A DNA stretch of 64,000 nucleotides from Megamerina dolium (taxonomy: Eukaryota > Arthropoda > Insecta > Diptera > Megamerinidae): positions 33,600,055-33,664,054 of the forward strand of contig OY978529.1 in assembly GCA_963854835.1 (NCBI GenBank), given 5' to 3'. The stretch's first letter is position 1; each line of letters starts with the position of its first letter. A model generated the notes under the pieces. That model had not been told where the DNA came from and did no database searches. It saw nothing but the letters and a program-made list of their open reading frames with translations. Below are positions 49,365 to 61,523 of the stretch, piece after piece. The position numbers and the translations under genes were made by a program.

Positions 49365-49560
49365 ATGAAACGACTTCAATGTTTGGGGTCTCGTTTCTTC
49401 ACAGGACTGGACGAACTTGCGAAAGTGGACTTAATAAAGCTTCTTAACTTCATATGGAGAACAGTAAATGGTTCAAGAAAGATGAAATATGAACACTGGT
49501 TACTCTGGGAAGGCGTCAAGGGCAATCACAATGGGCAGTAGATGCCTCCGAGTGGAGGTT
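49365..49560 (+). pseudogene. Possible LINE ORF2 C-terminus plus 3'UTR
   Basis: The plus strand reads FAMKRLQCLGSRFFTGLDEL then AKVDLIKLLNFIWRT. This resembles the last residues of R1/LOA-type LINE ORF2 proteins. The 3' part contains GGGCAATCACAATGGGCAG, similar in style to R1-like 3'UTRs. Only a short piece remains, so the assignment is tentative. Confidence 0.4.
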
Positions 49561-49600
49561 TGAATATATTTTCACACATGCCCTTCAAACCTAACCTAAC

Positions 49601-49672
49601 CTTGTCATGAAAAGCTACTTAAAAGAGCTATGTGACAAAGTTTAAAAAAATTATGTCACAAGGGTACCACAC
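49601..49672 (+). mobile_element. Old SINE fragment (copy E)
   Basis: Carries the mid-body signature: CATGAAAAGCTACTTAAAAG, then GTGACAAAG and TGTCACAAGGG. It lies between two near-identical CCTAACCTAACCT runs (49590-49602 and 49713-49725), which may be target duplications or simple repeats. Confidence 0.5.
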
Positions 49673-49918
49673 AGTGAATTTCTGGCCTTTTCTCTTCGTG
49701 GGCAGCCACAATAACCTAACCTAACCTCTACTGTTGGAATGATCGTTTAGTATGCGTAAAACATAAAGGTATTGTCCACCTAAATATTTTTAGACATATT
49801 TCTTACCCTCTATCACCACCTTGGGGAAATCAAACATCAAAAATATTACTTTTATTGCAGAGTCCCCTAATGAATGGAAATAGGAGATAAGTACCATTAA
49901 TTTCGGAGAAATGTTGGG

Positions 49919-50625
49919 ATAGATGTATCTTAGCCAGTTCCCAACAGAATAACCCTTCTGACATCAGTTTGTCTAATAGCCTAGACAGACAGCACCCTAA
50001 TCCCGGATTACCGAGTTAATTCGAATTAACTGCAGCTAATTCGCATTAACTCTATGAGTTAATTCTCAAAATAAAAGAGGATTAGGGCAATTTGCGATGG
50101 CAACACTGCTGAAAATTTTCTATTGTGAATTTTTCTCGATCCATTTTACAAAATATTAGGTGTGTTCGCTTATAGAAAACATTCAACAATTGTTAACAGT
50201 TTTCAACATGAAAAACGTTGGCGAACAAATAAATCCAGCTGTCAATTACGAACTGTGAATGTCAATTTACAAATTTCTGATAGTTTTCAGTTCACGTACT
50301 TCTTGTAGATTTTCTCATATCGAGAGTGAAAGATGACAGAATTGATAGTGATAGTAATGTAAGTGAGCAAACCTAATAAAACAGCTATCAGCCGTTTAGA
50401 TAATCCGCAATACTGCTGTCTGTCAGGTTAATATTTTATTCGGATTAAGTGCGCCGGTAATCCGGATTAACGCTGCCGTCTGTCTAGGCTATAAGCTTTG
50501 TTATAGGCAAATCTCTTTCCGAAGCTTAGTTACTATCGGAAGAATAGCCAATTGCCAACTGGACTGCAGCATCACCCATGTAAATCCATTTTGATGAAAG
50601 AAAAAGTTGATACATTACCCCGGTA
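49919..50625 (-). mobile_element. Old SINE copy F, split by a MITE
   Basis: The stretch 49919-49976 matches the 3' half of the SINE (minus orientation): TTAGCCAGTTCCCAACAG, then CATCAGTTTGTCT. The stretch 50492-50625 continues exactly where this stops, with AGCTTTGT and GTTACTATCGGAAGAATAGC. The 515-bp sequence between is an inverted-repeat element. Diverged roughly 25-30 percent by eye from copies A and B. Confidence 0.75.
49977..50491. mobile_element. 515-bp PIF/Harbinger-like MITE nested in SINE copy F
   Basis: Its ends form imperfect inverted repeats of about 40 bp starting TAGCCTAGACAGAC (left) and ending GTCTGTCTAGGCTA (right), with a second inner match GGATTACCG. A 3-bp TAA duplication flanks it (49974-49976 and 50492-50494). 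Removing the element and one TAA rejoins the SINE without a gap. No ORF of note is inside. The TAA duplication fits PIF/Harbinger, but other superfamilies are not excluded. Confidence 0.75.
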
Positions 50626-52434
50626 AACGAATAGATGTATTTCTCACGACCGGGTAATATTGAAATACATGGAAGCGCTAAGCGTAATTCATAGAAAACA
50701 TTTTCTTACCTCTTCCCCATTGCCATTGCCTCCTAGATTTTCCACTGGGTACAAACGTATTAATTAATTTTCTTTTTTATTTAGAAGAGGTGAGAACTAT
50801 TTATAAGCGTATTTCATAATAACAGAAGCAACGAAATGGAACGCAACGAAATAACAAATAATATTTAGTCATTAGAAATTTTGATTTCTTTTTTCTTTCA
50901 ATAGTATTTACCACAACAACAACGATAACAATTTATTCCATTTATAGCCATTTATAGCGAGTCATGTTTTGAAAAAGAACACCACAACAACAAATAAGCC
51001 CAGCTTATTTCACATTTTGCAAAATCTACATAACACAACAATATGTTCTTTTAACTTTTAGCAGAAATTTCGAAATTTTGCAATGAAATTTCATCAACTA
51101 TTTTATGTACAATTTAATAAGTAGGTAGATAGCTTTTCAATGATTATGATGAGGATGACGTAAAGTAATAATCGAATATGATATCAGTACATATGTATAT
51201 GTATGTTGGCGCATGTTGTTGCGCTTCATTCTTACACAAGGAAAATTTTTATACTACACACTTGCATACCTATGAGAGAGCCGGCTGCTACATTATACAT
51301 TCGGCTCATATTACATGTGGCGTTATGTGTACCAATACGTTTTTTTATTTCTATTTATTATATACTATCTACATTATATATATATACAAAGTACATATTG
51401 CATAAAAAAAAAATAAAAATGAAATAAGGTGACAAATTTACAGTCATATATATATAATACGTGGATGCTCAGCGAGAAGCAGCTCAATTCGGCTCTGTAT
51501 AAGAAGTAGAGCAACGTTTCGAATATAATGTTGTTTGAGCAACAAAATTTCAATACTCAATAGTATACCGAAATATTATTTGTAGAGAAATTGTATTTGC
51601 TTCAAATGTGCACGAATTTCGTAAACATGCTTACAAAATGCTTACGATAGTAATAATTTTACAAGTATAATATCCCAATAAACAATCAATAATCATATGA
51701 AAAGATTGCTTGAAGTAAGCATTTCATAAGCATGCTAATAAAATGCTTACAAATGCTTTGCCTAAGCTTACTGAAATTTTTAATAAACATTTTTGATGCG
51801 TGTTGTTTTTGTTGCCTCATTTTAATGAATATTGGTTGAAGCTTTGTTGTTCATTCTTTAAATTTTGACACATGCCAGCATAGAATTGTTGTCTATCCTT
51901 TGTAATACCATCATCGAGTTTGCATCTTGCCAAACGCATGGGAGGCAGGGTAGCAAAGAGTTATTGTTGTTGTTGCTTAGCTCCTTTAATTTTTATCCAG
52001 AGCACCCACAGTATCGTATATACAATACATGCGCATACAAATACAAATCAAATATTGGCAATATTGGTGAAATAAAAAACAAAATAATAAAAATAAATAA
52101 TAATCACCATTCACACCTATCTGCCCGAAAAGATGACGAATTATTGGAATTCAAGTAAACTTCTCAAGGACGATATACGACACGTTGCATTAATATCATT
52201 ATGAAATAGATTTGCCCCTCATAATATTCGATGCCATAGAGTTATAAAATTGACTACTTTGCAGTCACCTTTCGATATGTTATTGAAATGGAAATATTAT
52301 AAGAAATCTAAAAAGGATAAACAGTAGCAAATTATATATTTGCAATAAAAGCCAACATGAGATGATGACAAAGTGATTATTTTCACCCATATCCCGAAAA
52401 TGACTTGGATAACTATGAACATAGTTGGTATAGA
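50626..52434. other. AT-rich spacer, no gene
   Basis: A self-similar stretch at 51620-51770 repeats AAGCATG-(5)-AAAATGCTTACAA-type words three times. No coding signal recognised. Confidence 0.55.
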
Positions 52435-52960
52435 GCAAAATTAAGCTGCAGACGCCTTGGCTAGACAAGGATCTAAAGCTGAATTTAATGGGCCGGAGCC
52501 AGTAGTTCCGCTTAGTAACAGTACGGTGAGGTGAAGGCAAAGGTTGAAGATTGGATAAGGAAACTCCATCTCTGGAGATGGGAGAGGTTGTCCACTTGTA
52601 GACAACCTCTACAAGTGGCCTCGTTGAGGCTACCAAGGGGCAGTGAATCGGGGAGGGTTCTCAGGTTGACTGCATTAATAACTGGGCATGACAACTTCAG
52701 GTACCACCTAAACGAGATGGGTCTTGTTGAAGGGGAGGATCCTGATATTTGGAGATTATGCATGGAAGACGCAGACTACGGCGCACATAGTGTGCCAGTG
52801 TTCTGCATTGGCAAGCACGAGAATGTCCAAACTAGATTGACAATTTATTGACGAACTCGAAATGTGGAACATACCTCACAAAGATATGCTTGAAATAACT
52901 CGAGATATTATTATTAGGAGGGAAGTAAAAGAATTCTGCAACGAAACAAGTACATAACAT
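52435..52960 (+). pseudogene. LINE ORF2 3' end relic (RNase H end and C-terminal domain)
   Basis: One frame near 52454 reads ADALARQGSKAEFNGPEPVV, the end of RNase H. Another, from 52531, reads VEDWIRKLHLWRWERL and LTALITGHDNFRYHLNEMGL. The C-terminal knuckle region is broken (WRLCMEDADYGAH), and a third frame gives LEMWNIPHKDMLEITRDIII to about 52960. A WERL-to-knuckle order is usual for I/R1/LOA-type elements. At least two frameshifts are present. Not the same family as the LINE at 14996 by sequence. Confidence 0.7.
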
Positions 52961-55900
52961 TGTCGAATAAATATAAAAAATGGACTGAATTTCGTCAAAC
53001 TATACCTGAAACAGTATATAAGGATCCAATTTCCACTTCTATTTTCTCCAAAAGTTTTGTCATAAAAAATTTGTACAATCCAAAAGAATCTCCGAGGTAT
53101 GAGAGTATTGGGAGGGACCTATTTTTATTAACCCACAATCAAGCGGAAATTTTCTTTATGTATATTACTTTTTGGGAGAATTCTTTTAGCAGGTTTTCCA
53201 TAGCAAATTTATCATAGGAATCACCATAATTGTCGAAGAGACGGTTTCTTTTGAAAGAGAAAAAAATTATGAACAATTGTATTTCTTGAAAAAATGTTGT
53301 TGAATTTAACAAATCTCTGCAAGACCTCTCTAACGAAGCTCACGAAAATTAATGTTACATGATATCTTTCATTGGAAATTGGTGGTTTAGAAATTGTATT
53401 CATTTGCAAAACATTCGAAATAATGTTTTTTTGCAAATGATTGGCAACTCTTCTGACACAGGCAACAATTTAGAGAGAAAACTTCGGAAAGCGCTGATTT
53501 CCGTTCGGCATCGATTAATATAAGAAGTTCTTGGCCAATATTGTCCAAATTTATCACGCCCAACTATATTCGGACAGAAGTTAGACCATGGTTCTACGTA
53601 GTATAGAGTGCCAAATATTTTTTTTTTTCGTTTTCCTAAATTACCAAACTGACAAATTAATTCGAAATTTACAAAAGAGATTTATTATTTATTGGATTTC
53701 TTTTCAAAAATATTTATTTATTCATTAGGTCAATCAACTTTTGAACTTATAACAAAGTTTAAAATTCTGTGTATGTAATAAAAAGTAAGAGCTTTGACCT
53801 ATTAGATTAAAAAAAAAAGGAAATTACTATATCAAAATTTATAGCGAGATCTTCTTAAATGGGACCTAACCAGAGAAGATATTCGTAACAAATTGAATGG
53901 AGATATATTTGAAGATCAAAAGAAATTCCATATGAACTTTGCGACAAACTTTCTTTGCACTTATCCATCCAGATTTATGTGCTTTTGCTATTTACATAGA
54001 ACTAGGCTTTCTTTTTCGATCAACTATTTTATTATTTACCGAATGATATATTAAAAATTATAATTAATGATATTTGAGAAATGAATTAATTATGAAATAA
54101 TCATTAGATGTATGTGATATGTGTGGCAAAATATCAAACAGGGCGAGGGTTAAATGAAAATTACACATAAATATGAATAATTTTGTAATTAATTGTAGTG
54201 TTTATTTTTTTTTTCGATATCATTGTCTACTAATGGATGTGGGGAATGGAGAAATGATACTTGGAAATTATATCATCACACAATAGCATAATAATAGCAC
54301 CTAATTATAATCATTATCATCAACATCACACTACAGAGAGAGAGAGAGAGATTGTTTACAACTCTTTCAAAACATTTCGATAAGAAAGAACACAAAAGTT
54401 CACTACACTTTTTTCTATTTCTTTATATATATGTATATTTTTTTTCATCTGAATTTGTGGGGAAATTTAACTATTAAAACATATTACATATATCATCATC
54501 ACCATCATCATTATCATCAACACCATACCTCATAATGATAAAAACAAAAGAGGCAGAACAACGGCAGCAGAAACGTCAGCAGCAGAGTCAATGCACTCCA
54601 AAACTTCATGGTCTCAAGTTAAACAATGTGTGTGTAATATATTTTTATACTAGCATATGCATATGCTGAGCTGAGCTGAGCTGAGCTGAGCTTCCACCAA
54701 GTATATCTCTCAGTGTGTGTATGTGTTGTTGTACATATATATATATATATAGTATAATGTCAATAACACCAACAAAAGCAAGAACAGCAACAACAACAAC
54801 AACATTAACAACACTTTATAACCAAATTTAATATTGAAACATGGGCACAGGTAATATATACGAGTACATCATCATCATCATCGTCATCATACTATATTGG
54901 TGAGGAATAGAACACAACAACAAATCCAAGTTGAAAGAAATGCAAAAAATGCTGGTAACAACAAAAGGCAAAACAGCGAGCAGTAACAGAATGTTTTACA
55001 AAAATGAAAAAAAAAAAAAAAATTAAAATAAAAATCCACAGAAAAACAAAAGACACATGAACTCGAGGAAACCAGAACGAGTTCAGTTAAATTTGTTATT
55101 AATAGTGGTAGTGATAATGGTGGCGATGTTGATTATGATGATATGACGATCATGAAGATGGCAAGACTTATCCCAGTGGCAAAAATCGAAATTGCCTTGA
55201 CAAAATCAAATCAAGAATTCTTCGATAAGAACTCGCATTCCTTGGTAATGGGCTAAATATAAAATTTCACGACTTCAGAATGAATGAAAAATATATGTAT
55301 TCATGTATTATCTGGTAAATACAGAGCTAAATAAAGCGAAATTTAAGTATTTCCCTTTTTATTAGTACTTATTACATCTTCCCTTACTGGTATATGAACA
55401 TTTCATGCATGAATTTCACATGACAGCGTAATACTGACGTTTAACAATGTTAGTGGTGGTCAATTCAAGAATTCTTTAATGAAAATTTGTATACTTGAAC
55501 ATTGAAATAAATGGAAATTAAATTGAAATAATGTCGAATTCTAACGTAAACACTAAATGATTCGCTCGTGATTTTTTAGCCGTATAATAAAAGAATACAG
55601 GCCGTTAATAGAAAATGTCGAAATGCGGTAAAAAATACCTTGAAGCACTCATTCAGTAGACCATTAGGACAAACCCTTACAATTGCTGTCATTTTCCCCA
55701 CTGGGTAGTCGATGGTAATAGTGGTAGCATTACTATTGATTGTATTGATGATGTTTTATGGTGGTGCAATTTAATACTCCAGTCGTAGGATAGTATATTA
55801 ATACTCGTATGTTTATAGTCCCCGCCCGCAGAATAATATGTATAAGTAAAAAAGATAATTTTGCACAAAAAAATAGAATAGCATTTCCAAGACAAACAAT

Positions 55901-57289
55901 CAATTGCTATAACCTGTCATGCATAGACTTTGTTCTGTGACAATCCCTTCCTTCCTCGTTCTTCCTCAAGCTTGAGGAAGGGTATATCAAAATGCTACAC
56001 AATTTCTCCCTAATTCATTAATGAGAAACTTGCACTATTTTTAGCTACAATACAATGTTGCCTTTATCGTCTAAGTAGTGGTGGTTGTTATATTATGCTG
56101 CTCATGCAAGTAAATAAGTACATAGTATATAGTATATTGAATATATGTACAATATAATGTCATCATTCGTTAATTTAATATGTGTTGAAAATATTCTTTG
56201 AATAAAAACAAGGACCCCATCAACGTCATGCTCTCTTTCCTTCCTCCACTTGCATTTCTTACGGTGAATATGTATTAATTTCAACAAAACACTCACACTG
56301 CCTACGAGTAGATGTACGATATATATGGTATAGCCGATACACATTCAGGACACTAGAGAATAGGAATAAAGTGCTTTATAATGTATAAGGGTTAGTAATG
56401 AAATTTCCTAGAATTGAGAAAAAAAATTGATTTTCCCCCAAGTTTCCATTTCTTCTAGCTAAAAATACACATGGAAATTAGCGAGTGCTTTCATAATTCA
56501 AATTGCTTTTCATTTTAAATTATTCATAACTGCAAGTCTCGGCAATTTTGCTACCGATCTATCATTTGCAGTCATTTTCTATGTCTTGAATTATATTATA
56601 TGGTCACTCTAAAAAGTGGGAATCCTCCCTGGTCAAACTACAGGCCATTTTAACGTGGCAAATCTTTCAATAAACTACGAACTTAGCTCAGTGAAGTTCT
56701 ATAAAATAAGATATTTTTTCGCAAATACGTGTTAGACCTAACCAATCAATAGAACCAAAACAAAATTGTCATCACATATATCACTTACCATATAAATTTA
56801 ATTAACCAGAATGGCTTATATTTTTTATAGTATCTGAAAAGAAACAAAGCGGAAAAAATTAGATTTTTTTAAAATTAGAAATTTTTGATTGAAAAATATA
56901 TGGTTATAAAAAAAATTGAAACAAAAACCTAAGAATACAGTAAAATTTGAACTTCTGTAAACTGAATCGCAATTTTTGGAACCAATCCTCTTTTTTTGTG
57001 GTCAACGCTAAGTTCTGCAATTTTCAATAGAATTTATAGAATTTGAGTATTATTTTCCAATAAAGAACGACTCTAAGACAGGGATGTTGTTTCAGTAAAA
57101 GTTACAGTGATGTTATTTTGTGTAGTTATCAATGACTGACCGGGTGGAAAACCACGGAATCCCACTGTATAGAATCATACATTGTATTGAACTATGGAAT
57201 CCAGGGGACTCATTTCTACCGCCTCGTCGATGAGCCGGAATCCTAGAGGTCATTTTTAGGATGGATATAATTAAATTAAATTAAATAAG
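52961..57289. other. AT-rich spacer with microsatellites, no gene
   Basis: (GA)n at 54336-54352, (CTGAG)n at 54666-54692, (TA)n at 54738-54751, (CAT)n runs at 54490-54530 and 54869-54890, poly(A) at 55007-55022. No protein-like frame. Confidence 0.6.
54666..54692. repeat. (CTGAG)n pentanucleotide repeat, five units
   Basis: Five perfect CTGAG units, an uncommon GC-containing pentamer in otherwise AT-rich DNA. Confidence 0.95.
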
Positions 57290-58040
57290 AGAGTCGCGTC
57301 GGATGGGTCTCACGGTGAACGAGGGCAAGACGAAGTATCTAGTGTCAACAAACAAAGAGTCCCGGCGTCTTGGACAGCACGTCACTGTTGACAACTACGC
57401 TTTTGAAGTAGTAAGGGACTTTGTCTATCTTGGAACCAGCATATACAGCAGTAATGACGTCAGCTTGGAGATCATGCGTAGGATAACTCTTGCTAACAGG
57501 TGTTACTTTGGGCTGAGTAAGCAATTGAGAAGTCGAGCCCTCTCTCGAAGAACGAAAACTACACTCTACAAGTCTCTCATCATGTCTGTCCTAACATATG
57601 GCGCTGAAGCCTGGACAATTTCCACCTCGGATGAGCGAATGTTTGGAGTTTTCGAGAGAAAAGTCCTACGCAAGATCTTTGGACCTATTTGCGTTGGTGG
57701 CGAGTACCGAATAAAGTACAACCATGAGCTGTACGAGCTGTATGCCGATATTGACATAGTAAAGCGCATCAAAATCCAGCGGCTGCGCTGGCTAGGTCAT
57801 GTCGAGCGAAGGGAAGAACACGCTCCAGCTAAGAAGGTGTTATATTCGGAACCCGCTGGAGGACGACGCAGAAGAGGAAGACCAAACCTCAGGTGGAAAG
57901 ACCAAGTACTGGAGAACCTGACGGCGCTTGGAATTTCTAACTTCGCCAGCTAGCGAAGAACAGAGATGGCTGGCGAAGCATGTTATTTTCGGCCTAAATC
58001 GATATTCGGTTGTTATGGCCACATAAGTAAGTAAGTAATA
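57290..58040 (+). pseudogene. RTE-type LINE 3' end, copy 2 (5'-truncated)
   Basis: Begins abruptly near MGLTVNEGKTKYLVSTNKES and continues through FVYLGTSIYSSNDVSLEIM, ANRCYFGLSKQLRSR, LTYGAEAWTIST and IKIQRLRWLGHVERREE. The last codons are shifted by a small deletion (SNFAS-stop instead of SNWRQLAK). The 3'UTR and the (AAGT)n tail match copy 1 and end near 58040. The two copies are very similar over about 540 bp, so both are fairly young. The catalytic half of the RT is absent. Confidence 0.88.
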
Positions 58041-58494
58041 ATTAAATTTCAATTAAATTCTGCCATTATTCTTATGAATGATAAGTTAGGGATAGTACGT
58101 CTACTCTGATAACTTCGTTTTTGTGACTTCTTGTCAGTCCAAAGAAGTGCTCAAGTCCAACCAAGATTATGTTTACCCCTCATTTGACTAAATAGCCATA
58201 ATAGTACAGAATTAAAGTTCCCTAACGCATTAAACAATTTTTAAGTAATCATTTACCATTTCTAAGATAATAATGGGCGATTAAAAATAGCTCTAAAAGC
58301 TGCTTGACTGCCACATAGTGTGTAAATGTGAGTTCCTTTCATCTTTCTGCAAAGCTATCCCCTTTTACATATTTCAATGATAATGTTATGCACACATGGG
58401 AGTCCAAGGATTTTAGCATTCTGTACTCTGTATCTTGTTCGAAAAAATTTCCTTCAGCATCCAAGAACAACAGAACATGGATAAAAATTGAACT

Positions 58495-58700
58495 TTTGTT
58501 AGGCTCATACCTAACTATACGGCCGCTCTTTATACGGCAACATAACGGTATTTTTTAATTCTGGCACTTTTTGAATTTACGGCCGGCGATTATTCGCTAT
58601 ATGCAACCCAGGTGACGTGCTGTTGGGTCCAAATACTGCATAAATGTCGAAAGTAATTAATTCGATATACGGCCAATTTTTAGTGATCGTGTCCAGACCA
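58495..58700. repeat. Diverged relative of the 1295-1511 element
   Basis: It shares GTTGGGTCCAAATA (reverse of the motif at about 1397-1410) and a series of TACGGCC/TATACGGC segments at 58517, 58533, 58577 and 58668. The left edge GGCTCATACC matches the left TIR start at 1295. The ends are not well defined. Confidence 0.4.
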
Positions 58701-61523
58701 TATAGCGTGATATTGGATTGGTGCACTTTTATTAGCGCATTTCAAATTAGGGGTCAGTCGACCCAATTTTTAGCTCTATGATACTTTCAGTAGCCTTTTT
58801 CCGAACATTTCAGTAAGGAAAACATCATAATTTATTAAAAATTTGTTACAGCACTAATATATTGCGAGAAATTTGAGATCACTCAGTCGCGTTTTGCAAT
58901 ATTCCAGCATGGAAAACTTTAGCATTTATTTAAAATATGTTCCAAGCACCTAGAAAGTTCGAGAAATTAAGGGCCAGATGATCAAAAATTAACATTAATT
59001 TAAAATTTGTTTCAGTGCGAAAATATTGCGAGAAATTTGAGATCAAACGATCAAAAATGCATCTTTATGATACTTTTAGTCGTTTTTTGAACTATTTCAA
59101 CAAAGAAATTATCAGCATTTGTGCTCAGTGCCTTAAAATCTATCATCGTTGGCTGCTTTTGCACAGAATAGCTCCTAATATAGCTGGCTATAGTTATTTG
59201 ACCAGTCGAAACAGTGGAACCATCCCCCATTTCTAGTAAAAAAAAACATGTATGGTGAGAGTTTAAATACCAAAAAGTCGAGTATTTCACACATTTATGT
59301 TATGTAATTTTACGTATGTAAATATTCTTAGAGCTACTTTAATCAATATTATTATATAATAATCTCAATATCGCTCTTTTTATCGAATTGTCATGTAAGT
59401 TGGTGGGCTTGAAGAGATGATTCAATGAATTTTACAAAAATTTTGGAATTACCAACAATTAAAATTTAACGACACATAAATGCTCTTCATATAAATACAC
59501 GCATGAATACATTCTAATTCTAGATTATCTTATTCAAGTTGAATAGTTGATGCTATGAACCTTTTTGATATTCTGATTTTTAATATTTACATATTCTTGT
59601 GAAATAAAATTAATGATTGGGGTAAACAACCTCCACCACCATCAGTAAAACAAAGCTTTCTTAACACCACCACCACCACCACTTCCTTCTTCAATAAAAA
59701 TAAAAATATGTAATTAGAATTATTTACACGTGTGTACGCACAATAGATATAAGATCATAATTTCTAAACAAAAACACACAGGTACATATATAATAGTGGA
59801 AAAAATTAATTATAATCATAATAATAATAGCACAGAGTAATTATTATTATGGTATAATTTACCCCAAAAACAAAAACAAAAACAAGAATAATACAAAATA
59901 GTCAGAGAGAAAGACAACATCATGTATAATAGTAGAAACCATTGAACCGGAGTTTAAAATATCCATTAAATTGAACTTGGTTACTATACATATTCTTGTT
60001 GTTGATTTTTTTTACCCAAATTTTTGGACATGCGTGCCTGTGTGTGTGTTTTTTTTCCAATTTAAGCCTCTTTCTTTGCCCACATTTATGCATAAACACA
60101 CACTCATCATATATTCTCGTCTCCATATACTAAACCACTACTAATACATTCATATGTAATACTTATACGAGTAACATCAGAACGAACATTGACCTTCATT
60201 AAAAAAAAAACATTTCAAAAAAAAACAAGCACACTTAAAACGAAACACAAGAATAATATTGTACAATAACAACAAAAAAAATGTAAAATACTTTTATATT
60301 TGATTGTTGTTTATATTCTTCTTGCCAATATTGAAGCAAGCGCAAGTTAAAATAGAGAATGAATGAGCGAATAAGAGATCACGATCGGAAATCACTATGT
60401 GAAATCAAAATAAAAAACAATCATAATAATAACAAAACAAGAATTACAACAGGGTTGCCAGCTGTCTGCTTAATTTTGTAATTTTAATGCATTCGCTTCG
60501 AAAAATTGCATAATTTAATTTAATAATTCAATTAGTAAGATTAAGTATTCGTAATTGTCATATTGTAAAAATGTCAAAGATCAGAAAGGTAGATTTCGAG
60601 ATGTCACCCTGTAAAAATTCCACCTTATGACACAATAATTTTATTCGTTTTTTGTAATATCTTCAAATCCTTGGAACATGTTGCATTGCTAGTCACAAAT
60701 GAATAACTGTTGGAAAATATATTAATCTTTTCGGCATAATTCAGTCTTACAATGGCCAATTTCTAGATATTATTTGTTAAAATATCACTTTCACGTCAAT
60801 TAAACACTTCGTTGGTAAGAAACTTGGGAAAAACACCTGATTAGGTTGCTAAACCCATTAAGTTCGAGTATATTCATTGAAATTATCTGAAAAAAAATTG
60901 TGCAGAGGAGCCTTAGGGCCTCAAAAGAAGAATAACAACAAAATTGAACTAATCGTTTTGGCCGCACACCTTTTTTAGAATGACCAAAAATACCAACTTT
61001 TTGTCGTGAATTATGAATTCCTGAATATTTTTAAAAATAAATTATAGAACAGTTTTAAATTTGATGAAAACATCAATATTATAATAGGAAAGCTCCCAGG
61101 AAAAGAAGCAACAGAAAAATTACAGGGTCATATATTTTACCACTCTCAGGGCTATTCCTGGGCAATTATGGAGTTATTTACGTTTTGTAGAGGAGCTACC
61201 ATAAGGAGAAAATATTGGATGTATGTTCAGACAAATTTTATAATAAAAACTAATCGGGCTTGATCACATAGTACCGAACTCTAGAAATGGTCGATTTTAA
61301 AAGAGTTGCTAAAGGATAAATGTTGAGGAGAAAAAATTTATGTGGAACAGTCAGTTTTTTTTCCTGAGGCTGCATACTTATTTTTGAACATTTCTGGCCT
61401 TAATCAAAGGTTATATATTCGTTCGATAAAATTGAAGCATTTTCATTCGAGTTGGTAACCCTTTGAAACGATGATAATTGATTAATAGAGAATGCATGCA
61501 TTACAAAAAAAAACAGTTGATAA
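58701..61523. other. AT-rich spacer, no gene
   Basis: Phrases such as GCGAGAAATTTGAGATCA near 58863 and 59029, with ATTTAAAATTTGTT at 58992 and ATTAAAAATTTGTTACAG at 58834, hint at a decayed tandem repeat of about 160 bp (58830-59045). (CCA)n at 59667-59681. No coding signal. Confidence 0.5.

Noticed and set aside
57290..58040. Functional reverse transcriptase gene
   Set aside because: The catalytic half is missing and the C-terminus is frameshifted, so it is only a LINE 3' end.
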